DNA of 64,000 nucleotides, from contig NC_092338.1 in NCBI RefSeq assembly GCF_046630445.1, positions 15,662,001 to 15,726,000 of the forward strand. The letters run 5' to 3'. The translations under genes and the position numbers were made by a program. Positions within the stretch are counted from its first letter, which is position 1. Each line of letters begins with the position of its first letter. The DNA is from Rutidosis leptorrhynchoides. Taxonomy: Eukaryota; Streptophyta; Magnoliopsida; Asterales; Asteraceae. This document shows, in pieces, positions 1 to 10,325 of this stretch. The notes below the pieces were generated by a model. It had not been told where the DNA came from. It saw only the letters and a program-made list of their open reading frames with translations, and ran no database searches.

Positions 1-869
1 GGGTTGAGGTTGATTCCAAAAATATATATACTTTGAGTTGTGATCTAGCCTGAGACGTGTATACACTGGGTCGTGGTTTGATTCAAGATAATATATATCA
101 ATATTTTCTGTACATCTAACGTTGGACAACTAGTTGTAGGTTACTAACGAGGACAGCTGACTTAATAAACTTAAAACATCAAAATGTATTAAAAGTGTTG
201 TAAATATATTTTGAACATACTTTGATATATATGTACATATTTGTTATAGGTTTGTAAATCGATCAGTGGCCAAGTCTTACTTCCCGACGAAGTAAAAATC
301 TGTGAAAGTGAGTTATAGTCCCACTTTTAAAATCTAATATTTTTGGGATGAGAATACATGCAGGTTTTATAAATGATTTACAAAATAGACACAAGTACGT
401 GAAACTACATTCTGTAGTTGAATTATCGAAATTGAATATGCCCCTTTTTATTAAGTCTGGTAATCTAAGAATTAGGGAACAGACACCCTAATTGACGTGA
501 ATCCTAAAGATAGATCTATTGGGCCTAACAAACCCCATCCAAAGTACCGGATGCTTTAGTACTTCGAAATTTATATCATATCCGAAGGGTGTCCCGGAAT
601 GATGGGGATATTCTTACATATGCATCTTGTTAATGTCGGTTACCAGGTGTTCACCATATGAATGATTTTTATCTCTATGTATGGGATGTGTATTGAAATA
701 TGAAATATTGTGGCCTATTGTTATGATTTGATATATATAGGTTAAACCTATAACTCACCAACATTTTTGTTGACGTTTAAAGCATGTTTATTCTCAGGTG
801 AATACTAAGAGCTTCCGCTGTTGCATACTAAAATAAGGACAAGATTTGGAGTCCATGTTTGTATGATAT
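1..869 (+). mobile_element. Chromovirus-like LTR, left part (split by Athila insertion)
   Basis: This is the left piece of an LTR of a gypsy chromovirus-like (Tekay-type) family; the window begins inside it. It carries the block with AACTCACCAAC followed by TTGTTGACG and CATGTTTATTCTCAGG, which recurs in the LTRs at 24463-28489 and, inverted, at 30474-33307. It stops at 869 exactly where the Athila tail begins and resumes at 21412. Family assignment rests on that shared block and on memory of Asteraceae repeats. It is a fossil with no coding content. Confidence 0.7.
865..869. repeat. Target-site duplication GATAT, left copy
   Basis: GATAT at 865-869 directly abuts the Athila LTR tail (TGATGTTATG at 870). 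The same five bases stand at 21407-21411, directly after the Athila LTR start (complement of TGATAATGC, ending at 21406). Five bases is the duplication size expected for gypsy integrases, and the sequences outside both copies belong to one LTR. This marks 870-21406 as one integrated unit. Confidence 0.8.
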
Positions 870-1020
870 TGATGTTATGCGAGGTGTATATAAAATAGCT
901 TTAAATTTTACAAGGAAATACTATTAAATACGATACAATTTTACACAAGATATTTATTTATTTATTGAATGGATATACTTAAACCTTACTACAACACTTA
1001 TAGGCAGTGTACCTAATCGT
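870..1020 (-). mobile_element. Athila LTR tail fragment at outer end of insertion
   Basis: About 150 bases match the terminal part of the complete Athila LTRs (compare 4930-5080 and 19443-19593), in the same minus orientation. It provides the outer left end of the composite insertion and abuts GATAT. The match stops at CCTAATCGT, where tRNA-Asp sequence takes over. Confidence 0.8.
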
Positions 1021-1056
1021 TGTAGTATAGTGGTAAGTATTCCCGCCTGTCACGCG
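1017..1056 (+). other. tRNA-Asp(GUC) 5'-half fragment, 40 nt
   Basis: Bases 1017-1056 equal nucleotides 2-41 of plant nuclear tRNA-Asp as I remember it. They include the A-box region TAGTATAGTGG and the anticodon stem-loop with GTC in CCTGTCACG. The 3' half (T arm, acceptor) is absent, so this is not a tRNA gene. tRNA-Asp is the known primer tRNA of Athila elements. The first four bases (TCGT) are shared with the preceding LTR and the last three (GCG) with the following scrap. Confidence 0.8.
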
Positions 1057-1136
1057 AGGTGTATATGCGAGGTGTACTGTATTTAAAAGATATCGCATGT
1101 ACATTACAGGTGAGTATAGGATTCGGGCCCATTTGT
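1054..1136 (+). mobile_element. Patchwork of LTR scraps
   Basis: Bases 1054-1066 (GCGAGGTGTATAT) copy the Athila LTR tail. From 1067 to about 1136 the sequence (GGTGTACTGTATTTAAAAG to GATTCGGGCCCATTTGTA) copies a chromovirus LTR, matching 28190-28257 closely. Each switch falls on a short shared word: GCG, GCGAGGTG and TGTA. Confidence 0.65.
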
Positions 1137-2744
1137 ATATAAATTATATATTATATTATATTTATATATTAAATTCCGTCGGCAGATTAAAAGACAAAGA
1201 TGTGTGGGTTGGAAATACGATCTCCGCGACTTGCGGAGTTTGAAGAAGAAAAGGGCCGCGAGTCGCGGAGCCCCAAATTTTGAAACTGCCTATAAAGCTC
1301 GTGCATTCTGATCGTAAAAAATCAATATATATATCCATCCATCTATCTATACGTAAATATATATATATAATTTATATTTTAATTTAATTTTAATTTTAAA
1401 TCCTAATAATAAGGGTATGTTAGCGAATGTTGTAAGGGTGTAAGTCAAAATTCTGTCCGTATAACGCTACGCTATTTTTAATCATTGTAAGTTATGTTCA
1501 ACCTTTTTAATTTAATGTCTCGTAGCTAAGTTATTATTATGCTTATTTAATCCGAAGTAATCATGATGTTGGGCTAATTACTAAAATTGGGTAATTGGGC
1601 TTTGTACCATAATTGGGGTTTGGACAAAAGAACGACACTTGTGGAAATTAGACTATGGGCTATTAATGGGCTTTATATTTGTTTAACTAAATGATAGTTT
1701 GTTAATTTTAATATAAAGATTTACAATTGGACGTACCTATAAATAACCATATACACTCAATCGGACACGATGGGCGGGGTATTTATATGTACGAATAATC
1801 GTTCATTTAACCGGACACGGGAATGGATTAATAGCCACTAGAATTATTAAAACAGGGGTGAAATTATGTACAAGGACACTTGGCATAATTGTTAACAAAG
1901 TATTAAAACCTTGGGTTACACTCAGTCGACATCCTGGTGTAATTATTAAACAAAGTATTAAAATCTTGTTACAGTTTAAGTCCCCAATTAGTTGGAATAT
2001 TTAACTTCGGGTATAAGGATAATTTGACGAGGACACTCGCACTTTATATTTATGACTGATGGACTGTTATGGACAAAAACCAGACGGACATATTAAATAA
2101 TTCAGGACAAAGGACAATTAACCCATGGGCATAAAACTAAAATCAACACGTCAAACATCATGATTACGGAAGTTTAAATAAGCATAATTCTTTTATTTCA
2201 TATTTAATTTCCTTTATTTTATATTTAATTGCACTTCTAATTATAGCATTTTTATTTATTGTTATTGTATTTAATTGCACTTTTAATTATCGTACTTTTT
2301 AATTATCGCAAGTTTATTTTATCGCACTTTTATTATTCGCAATTTCATTATCGTTATTTACTTTACGATTTAAATTAAGTCTTTTATTTATTTAATATTT
2401 TACCTTTTGTTTTAACTGCAACTAAAGTTTTTAAAATCGACAAACCGGTCATTAAACGGTAAAAATCCCCCTTTATAATAATAATATTACTTATATATAT
2501 TTGTATTTTTATAAAAGTAAACTAATATAGCGTTAAGCTTTGTGAAAAAGATTCCCTGTGGAACGAACCGGACTTACTAAAAACTACACTACTGTACGAT
2601 TAGGTACACTGCCTATAAGTGTTGTAGCAAGGTTTAAGTATATCCATTCAATAAATAAATAAATATCTTGTGTAAAATTGTATCGTATTTAATAGTATTT
2701 CCTTGTAAAATTTAAAGCTATTTTATATACAACTCGCATAACAT
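1133..2744 (+). mobile_element. Athila LTR, plus orientation, 5'-truncated, divergent subfamily
   Basis: This lies opposite in orientation to the two complete LTRs and lacks about the first 350 bases. It ends in the same CGCATAACATCA terminus at 2744, followed by AGTATTTTT. It shares the CCGCGAGTCGCGG block (near 1255), poly(A) context and the terminal 200 bases. Its middle differs much more from the complete LTRs than they do from each other (by eye perhaps 20 percent), so it comes from another Athila subfamily. No primer site follows it. Confidence 0.7.
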
Positions 2745-2753
2745 CAAGTATTT

Positions 2754-3487
2754 TTAGACACACAGTAATGGAATGGAAGAAGTTAATTTATAGTGAAATA
2801 TCTGATAGAAGAACCAAGGCAGATCTCCGCATTTAATTAGAGAATCCAAATTTTCTCATTCGCCAAAGAATCAAATCCTTTAGATTTACAAGATTTTCTT
2901 TAAATCCCTTGGATTCCGGAATTCAATCAAGACAACGTTAAAAGTTAAGACGAAACTCTATTTCTTCAATTCTCTCTTTTGTGCCCTTTGGGTTATAGTG
3001 CTTTTAATCCTCCCGTGCCTTTATACTGCTATAAACATTGATATACACGGTTTGTAATTTATGTGTTGTTATCGGGTTTTATATCTTCCCTTATACTTCG
3101 AAGTCCTTGCTTCTGTTTTCTATAATCATTGTCATTTACAGTTAATACTCCCTCTTATTTGCTACGATTTATACTCCAATTTCTATTTCGAAGCTTTGTC
3201 CCTTCGTTTCTTCTTCTTACGATTAAGCACCGCTTGTAATGGTCCAGAATTCGCAGATATAAATTTCGGAATGAACACAGTTAATGTTCTAGGAAAGAAA
3301 TGGTAATAGTACAATCTGTCTTGTCAAATTACCAGAATTCAAGGGAAAGATAGGACTATCAAGAAAAACATGTTCTTGATATGTTTATAGATTAGACAGA
3401 ATGTAAGAGTCGTGTAACATGGCACATGATGACGTTATGATCTGTGAATCATCACGTTTCATTTAGAAACTCAGCATCACGTTTCAT
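2754..3487. mobile_element. Chromovirus 3' non-coding remnant, rearranged
   Basis: The first part (2765-2960) matches 24028-24215 in the same orientation (ATGGAATGGAAGA and GATTCCGGAATTCAA). The second part (3010-3480) matches 23440-23820 in reverse (for example ATGGCACATGATGACG at 3419). The two halves of one chromovirus tail are thus present in opposite orientations. No coding content is supported. Confidence 0.6.
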
Positions 3488-3912
3488 AACATCAAGGTTG
3501 GGTTAGTCTAGTGTTTTTAAGTTCTATAAGTCACTCTTTTTCTTTCTTATTTTTATTTTTCGATCTTTTTCCGACACGCTCTTTTTCTTTCTTATTTCTC
3601 GCTATTCTAGTTTTAGGACATAGATTTTTATTCTACTTCTTATCTAAATTTCTTAAAATTACGAAAATTTATTTTAAGTGGTTAAATTGATAGACATCAA
3701 AATTTTCTGGTTCGTAGTAATAGTTGGATTTGTACGTGGACCGGGTTATTGGAGCCAAACAGTCCTCAATTATATTGAGACCAAACGAATCCTGCCCCTC
3801 TGCTGCATCTTTTGGCTATTCGAAATGTGGGCAAAATCAGAAAAGTCTATTGATTGGATAACTTATATAATTTTTCTTTCCTTTTAAAAAACTAATAGGA
3901 TATTCAGTAAAT
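3488..3912 (+). mobile_element. Athila 5' untranslated region, plus orientation
   Basis: A pyrimidine-rich leader (CTCTTTTTCTTTCTTATTT repeated) is followed by a segment ending TTTTAAAAAACTAATAGG just before the gag start. Its last 25 bases recur at 18396-18420, the spacer of the gag inverted repeat. The order leader then gag is that expected of an Athila element. Confidence 0.55.
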
Positions 3913-4887
3913 GCATCGAGCAAGACGTTCACCACCTTTTGTACGTTCACCACCTGTAACTAGATCAAGACATTTAGCAAATATTACCGCCGTTGATTTT
4001 TCTTTAGAATAGTCATCCAGTCGACCAAGTACTCCAGTTCAAATTTCCGATAATCCATTTTTTGAACCCGACCTCACAATTGAGAATCCGGAGAATATTC
4101 AGGGACGATTCATAGATCCTGAACCATTAAATTTTCCTCCGGAACCACCAATCATTCAAACAGAGATTGTTGAGGAACGAACCATTAAATCAGAATCCTC
4201 TAGTGATTCCTATTCAACAAATTCAATTTTGGAGAATCTGGAACCTTTAAGTATGGAAGACCGAATGAGAGCTAAACGCACTGGCCAAGGTCACGCAATT
4301 ACTCATCCTGACATTAATGCGCCAGATTATGAAATCAAAGGACAAATTCTACACATGGTGACTAATCAATGCCAATTTAGTGGTGCGCCGAAGGAAGATC
4401 CAAATGAACATCTTCGTACCTTTAATAGGATCTGCACACTATTTAAAATCCGAGAAGTGGAGGATGAATAGATATATCTCATGTTATTTCCCTGGACTTT
4501 AAAGGGAGAAGCCAAAGATTGGTTGGAATCGTTACCTGAAGGGGCGATTGATACATGGGACGTTTTAGTTGAAAAATTTCTTAAACAATTCTTTCCTGCA
4601 TCTAAAGCCGTAAGACTTCAAGGAGAAATTGTTACATTCACACAAAAGCCAAATGAAACTCTATATGAGGCGTGGACAAGATTTGGAAAGTTATTAAGAG
4701 GATGTCCGCAACATGGTTTAGACACCTGTCAAATAGTACAAATATTCTACCAAGGATGCGACATCACTACAAGGAAAGACATAGATATAGCAGCTGGTGG
4801 TTCCATTATGAAGAAAACCGAAACTGATGCTTACAAAATTATTGATAACACTGCTTCCCACTCACATGAGTGGCACCAAGAAAAAGA
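3913..4887 (+). mobile_element. Athila gag copy 1, plus orientation, fragment
   Basis: The encoded sequence is nearly identical to the gag start of the minus-strand polyprotein (MENLEPLSMEDRMRAKRTG, GEAKDWLESLPEGAID, ETLYEAWTRFGKLLRGCPQ). It ends at the same point (HEWHQEKD) as copy 2 at 18421-19402 and then runs into the same 40-base junction and an inverted LTR. It is a broken fossil piece, with about two interruptions. Confidence 0.8.
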
Positions 4888-4929
4888 TAAAAATTTTAAA
4901 ATCCGAAAGAATTTAACCCCAAATATACT
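4888..4929. repeat. gag-to-LTR junction, left copy
   Basis: Between gag and LTR lie about 35 bases (AAATTTTAAAATCCGAAAGA to TTTAACCCC) that also occur near the inner polypurine tract (8510-8540), then AAATATACT. The identical junction stands at 19403-19442. A shared chimeric junction in two places means it formed once and was then copied. Confidence 0.7.
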
Positions 4930-6917
4930 TGATGTTATGCGAGGTGTATATAAAATAGCTTTAAATTTTACTAGGAAATACTATTAAATACGATATAATT
5001 TTACACAAGATATTTATTTATTTATTGAATGGATATACTTAAACCTTGCTACAACACTTATAGGCAGTGTACCTAATCGTACAGCAGTGTAGTTTTTAGT
5101 AAATCCGGTTCGGTCCACAGGGAATCTTTTAAACAAAGCTTAACGCTATATTAGTTTTATTTTATAAAAATACAAATATATATATATATAAGTAATATTA
5201 TTATTATAAAGGGGGGTTTTTACCGTTTAATGACCGGTTTGTCGATTTTAAAACTTTAGTCGCAGTTAAAACCAAATGTAAAATATTAAATAAATAAAAG
5301 ACTTAATTTAAAGCGTAAAGTAAATAACGATAATGAAATTGCGAATAATAAAAGTGCGATAAAATAAACTTGCGATAATTAAAAAGTGCAATTAAATACA
5401 ATAACAATAAAAGTGCGATAATTAGAAGTGCAATTAAATATAAAATAAAGGAAATTAAATATGAAATAAAAGAATTATGCTTATTTAAACTTCCGTAATC
5501 ATGATGTTTGACGTGTTGATTTTAGTTTTATGCCCATGGGTTAATTATTCTTTGTCCTGGATTATTTAATATGTCCATACGGATTTGTCCATAATAGTCC
5601 ATCAGTCATAAATATAAAGAGCGAAAGCCTTCGTCAAATTATTTTTATTCTCGAAGTCAAATATTCCAACTAATTGGGGATTTGAATTGTAACAAGGTTT
5701 TAATACTTTGTTTAATGAATACACCAGGTTATCGACTGCGTGTAAACCAAGGTTTTACTACTTTGTTAACAATTACACCAATTACCCTTGAATGTAATTC
5801 ACCCCTGTTTCAACAAGTCTATTAACTATTAATCTAGTTCCGTGTCCGGTAAAATGAATAATTATTGGTATTTATAGATATCCCGCCCACCGTACCCAGT
5901 CAAGCGTATGTGGTTATATATAAATACGTCGAATTATAAGTTTGTATATTAAATTAACAAGGTATTGTTTAGTTAATATAAAACTCATTAATAGCCCATA
6001 GTCTAATTTCCACAAGTGTCGTTTTTTTTATCCAAACCCCAATTATGGTACAAAGCCCAATTACCCAATTTTAGTAATTAGCCCAACATCATGATTACTT
6101 CGGTATTAAATAAGCATAATAATAACTTAGCTACGAGACATCAATGAAAATAATATAAACATAACTTACAATGATTAAAAATAGCGTAGCATTACACGGA
6201 CAGAATTTCGACTTACACCCTTACAACATTCGCTAACATACCCTTATTATTAGGATTTAAAATTAAAATTAAAATTAAAATTAAAATTAAAATTAAAATT
6301 AAAATATAAATATTACGTATAGATATAGAGAGATTGATATATTGGATATTAAAAATGATCAGAATTCGTTGGACTTTATAGGGAGTTTCAGAATTTGGGG
6401 CTCCGCGACTCGCGGCCCATTCCTTCTTCAAACTCCGCGAGTCGCGGAGATCGTTTTTACAGCTCACCCACATTTGGCTCTTTGTTTGCCGACGATTTAT
6501 TTTATAAATATAATATATATATAATTAATATAATTAATTATATATTATATTATATTTATATACATAATTAACTTGTAATTTTTAGTCCGTTGTGTCGAGC
6601 GTTGAGAGTTGACTCTGGTCCCGGTTCCGGATTTTCGAACGTCCTTGCGTACAATTTAATATCTTGTACTTTGCGTTTTGAATCTTGTACTCTTGTAATT
6701 TCGAGACGTTTCTTATCAATAATTGGAACCACTTTGATTGTATTTTGTACTTTTGAGCTTTTTGGACCTTTGCGTCTTCAATTCATCGAATTTGTCTTTT
6801 GTCTTCACCTTTTATTATTTAAACGAATATCACTTGTAAATAGAACAATTGCAACTAAAAGCTTGTCTTTCTTGGGGAATAATGCTATGAAATATATGTT
6901 CGTTTTTAGCATTATCA
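4930..6917 (-). mobile_element. Athila 3' LTR, complete
   Basis: Read on the minus strand it begins TGATAATGCTAAAAACG and ends CGCATAACATCA, with TG..CA termini, 1988 bases. A polypurine tract (AAGTGTGGGAATATT) stands immediately upstream. It contains a GC-rich inverted motif at 6398-6450. It matches the LTR at 19443-21406 with few differences, mainly transitions and a variable AAATT repeat near 6255-6305. Confidence 0.85.
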
Positions 6918-8600
6918 AATATTCCCACACTTGAGCGTTGCTTGTCCTCAAGCAATATAGTCTTGAAATAGTAGAATCACTTCTTTATTCTTCACACTTT
7001 GTACATCAGTGATTTCTATACGGCGGTATAAAAAATGGTAGTAACGATATGGTTTACAGTCCCACATGACTATAAAAATTTAGATCCATTAAGGAAATTG
7101 GATCTTTATGAAAACATTTGATCTTTTGAAAATTAAATCTTGTTTTTACCCTAGATAAGTTTTCCGAAATAACCCTTCACCGGTGTTTACAAATTATTTT
7201 TGTGGGTTTGGTGGGTTTCAGATTTGAAAATTTTAGCTCAAAACTTATGGTTTTGTGTCACCCACTTGCTAACCTTGTATTTGGAAAACAACACGTCCAG
7301 TTTACTTGTCCCGTATATTACCTTTCGGTAAACTACCGTCCAGTTGTAAAGGAAAGCATTGAACAAGCAACTGTTAAGGCAATGTCCCCTGACATGCTTT
7401 TAATTATGGTCTATAACGTGTCGGACGCAATTACTATCCTTTGTAGGAGCAATAGTAAAGCTCACCCTTTTAATTTGTCGATCTGACACAAGGTCCTGTC
7501 TTTGACCATGCTATGCAACCACCGTTCAGGTGAACACCCGATTTGGTTCAGGTGACCTAATGAATTCCAGGTGAATTCCTAGGATTTTACGTTCAATGGT
7601 AATGAATGCATTGAAAATGGGTTTTTAGAAAACAAATCGGTTTGTAATTTTGATCAAAATATTTTCTCGTTCAGGCTCGAGTTTAGATATCATTGAATTC
7701 CATGAGTTTGTAATTCTCAATCTTTAAGGTCAATCTCAAGGATTGAGTAATATCAGGCTTAAAAGCTGATTTTTGATCTTTTAAGGAGATTATCCTTTCT
7801 GAGGATCTGATTTATTAGTCTTATCAAGCTAATTTGCACGGTGCCCCCCATTGTACGAGATAAATCCTTCTCATGGTTAGGATAAATCTGACCACTTGGC
7901 GACCCTGTTTTATGCTGAGGTCCGTGGATTTCCTGCTGATTTTAGTGATGACTTTTCTAGATTTTTCGTCAACCTACAGCTGGTCTGGACGACAACTTCA
8001 TGACCTAAATCAAGAAGCGCGTTTCTTTTTCGAAAGACTTTACTTCCTTTTAACGATGGAATTGATTCATCGTGTAGATCCATCTCTTCTTTTCTTTCAT
8101 CGGGTAAAACAGTTTAGTTTAGTCCAAAGCAAAAGTATTTTCAGTTATTTGTTACAGAAATATGTGACATAGGTTTAAGATAACTTGGTAATTTTTCTCA
8201 CACTTGGCTTTTATTTTTCTTTTTATTGTCCTCTATTCCATTTTAAATGAATTCTAACATTTTGGTTTGTTTCTCAATTTATGTCCTTTCCAAGGTAACA
8301 ATAATTTCGGTGTTAACACCTAGTTTTATCGTTCATAAATATGTATAAACATGATTTTGAGTTCATTTAGTTGAAAATTTTTTAAAAATTTTACTAGAAT
8401 TGGGTAGTCAGTATATAAGACTAGGGCTTTTCTTTATTATCAGAGAGCACTAGATTCTAATACAACTACTGCTTTACTAGTATTTTTAATGGTAACCAAG
8501 TGTTTAAGATAAAAATTTTAAAATCCGAAAGAATTTAACCCCTTCCCACACTTAAGATCTTGAAATGCCCTCATTTGCAAGAGATCAGTAACAATTTAAA
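6918..8600 (-). mobile_element. Athila 3' untranslated region with two polypurine tracts
   Basis: This is AT-rich non-coding DNA. Two copies of a purine word (minus strand AAGTGTGGGAA) lie at about 6918-6932, next to the 3' LTR, and at 8539-8553. Athila and Tat elements are known for long 3' untranslated regions; a double tract is compatible with that. Short plus-strand open frames here have no recognisable product. Confidence 0.55.
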
Positions 8601-8988
8601 TTATTGAGGGTGATTGGCGTAGAAATGTTTAAATTTTACCAAAGTTTCCAAACATATTGTTGTTTGTGTTGAATGATAAATGGTGCACATCATTTGTTCA
8701 TTCCGTCTTGTTGTTATTTCACATATATTTTTCATCTTGTCGTCAAAATTAGTTGCTTTTGCTGAACTTAATGCCAGTCTTTGAAAATGCGTTGTTTTAC
8801 CCTGTTGTGTACATAAGATAAACTGCAAACATATATACATATTTTTGAAGTTTGGTATATTACCCCACATTCAAAAATTATTGAAATCTAAGAATAAAAG
8901 TTAGAAAATTATAAAAACTATTACAATATTAACATAAGTATTAAACGTATCAACATTACAAATTACAAAATAAATAAAACTAAGTAGA

Positions 8989-10325
8989 CTAGGGATGATA
9001 CTGATACCAGTAGGGGTTCCATGCATAACCATAGGTGTTATAAAATGCTTCGGCTGGGTTATACGTAGGATACGGTGGTTGGATCTCTATAGACCAGGGA
9101 GGGAATATGGGCGATGGAGTAGGAATATAGTTTCTACCTATATGTTGGCAATAAGCTATGATTTGGTTTTGATGAACTTGCCCATCTTCAAATGCTCTAT
9201 GTCTAGCATTTTCATACTCTTGTGAAGCTATAAACCTTTGCATTGCTGTCATTTCATTTCCCCCTCCTACATTACCTTGCTGTTGGTTTCTCTCAACCTG
9301 TGGATGTCTACCATGGTATTTCGCCTCTTCAAAACTTTCACACCATGGTATACATTTAAACCTATTGTATCTCGGGGTTCTGGTTCTTCGATTAGTAATC
9401 CCCCCCGACTTATATCCACACCGAGATATTCAGCAATCAAAGTAATAAATATACCACCTCCTATTATACTGTGCGGTCTCATCCCCCTAACCATAGCTGA
9501 TAAATAATAACCCACACAATAAGGTATACTTACAGCGCTTGGTGGGTCTCGAATACACATGTGGTAAAACAAATCCTGTTCATTTACCTTTTCCTTGTTC
9601 TTACCTCGTTGTGTAATCGAATTGGCTAAAAACCTATGAATTACTCTTAATTCAGCTCTATCTATATCCAAATAAGAGTAATTTCCCCCTTTAAATCGGT
9701 GATGGCTAGTCATTTGACTCCATACACCATGCGTATCAAAATTTTCGTCTATCTTTCTACCATTTAGTATCAACCCTCTACAATCGGTAGATGCTAGCTC
9801 CTCAGGCGTATATATACGTAAAGCCTGAGCCATGTCTAGTAAAGACATGTGGCGCATCGAACCTCCTAACAAAAATCTAATAAAAGATCGATCGGTTAAA
9901 CTAGCTACCCGATCATTTAATTCTATACTACACAACAATTCTTCACACCATACTTTATATACAGGTCTACGCATATTGAATAACCGTACCCAATCGTTAA
10001 CAGTAGAATTACCATACCTCTGTGCAAGTAATTCCCTAATTGGCCCGGCCAATTCTACAGCTTCTAATGGTCCCCATTCTATGACCCTAGGTACCTCAAC
10101 AGCTTTAGAATGAAGAGTATGCAAACCCCTTTGGTATTTTGGATAATCTATCCAAAGTCTGTCAAATCTCAGGTTCGGGTGCAAATCTTCCAAGTGCATA
10201 TCAGAAAATGTCATGACAGGATAAGGTATATCTTGTTTGTAGTAGTTATCCACCTCCTGTTGTTCCGCATTCTCAGCAGGAGCATTGCGAGCTTGGGATG
10301 AAGATTCACCCCTTTCAGTCTGCAA
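8989..10325 (-). mobile_element. ATHILA ORF-1-type ORF (in two adjoining pieces)
   Basis: The larger piece (9267-10325, 352 codons) and a smaller one (8989-9252, Tyr/Pro-rich, ending YGYAWNPYWYQYHP) lie downstream of integrase, in the position of the env-like ORF of Athila elements. The larger contains LRFDRLWIDYPKYQRGL, FMRRPVYKVWCEELLCSIE-like text and GYYLSAMVRGMRPHSIIGGG. I associate this with the ATHILA ORF-1 / plant transposon protein family, from memory. I see no signal peptide or membrane segment, so an envelope role is not supported. Broken, about one interruption. Confidence 0.5.

Noticed and set aside
1017-1056. Functional tRNA-Asp gene
   Set aside because: Only the 5' half is present. 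The T arm, acceptor 3' strand and terminator are missing.
4925-4929. Target duplication next to the 3' Athila LTR
   Set aside because: ATACT here does not match GATAT at 21407; the true outer end is at 870.
8989-10325. Retroviral envelope gene
   Set aside because: The position fits env-like ORFs of Athila, but no signal peptide, cleavage site or membrane segment is visible.
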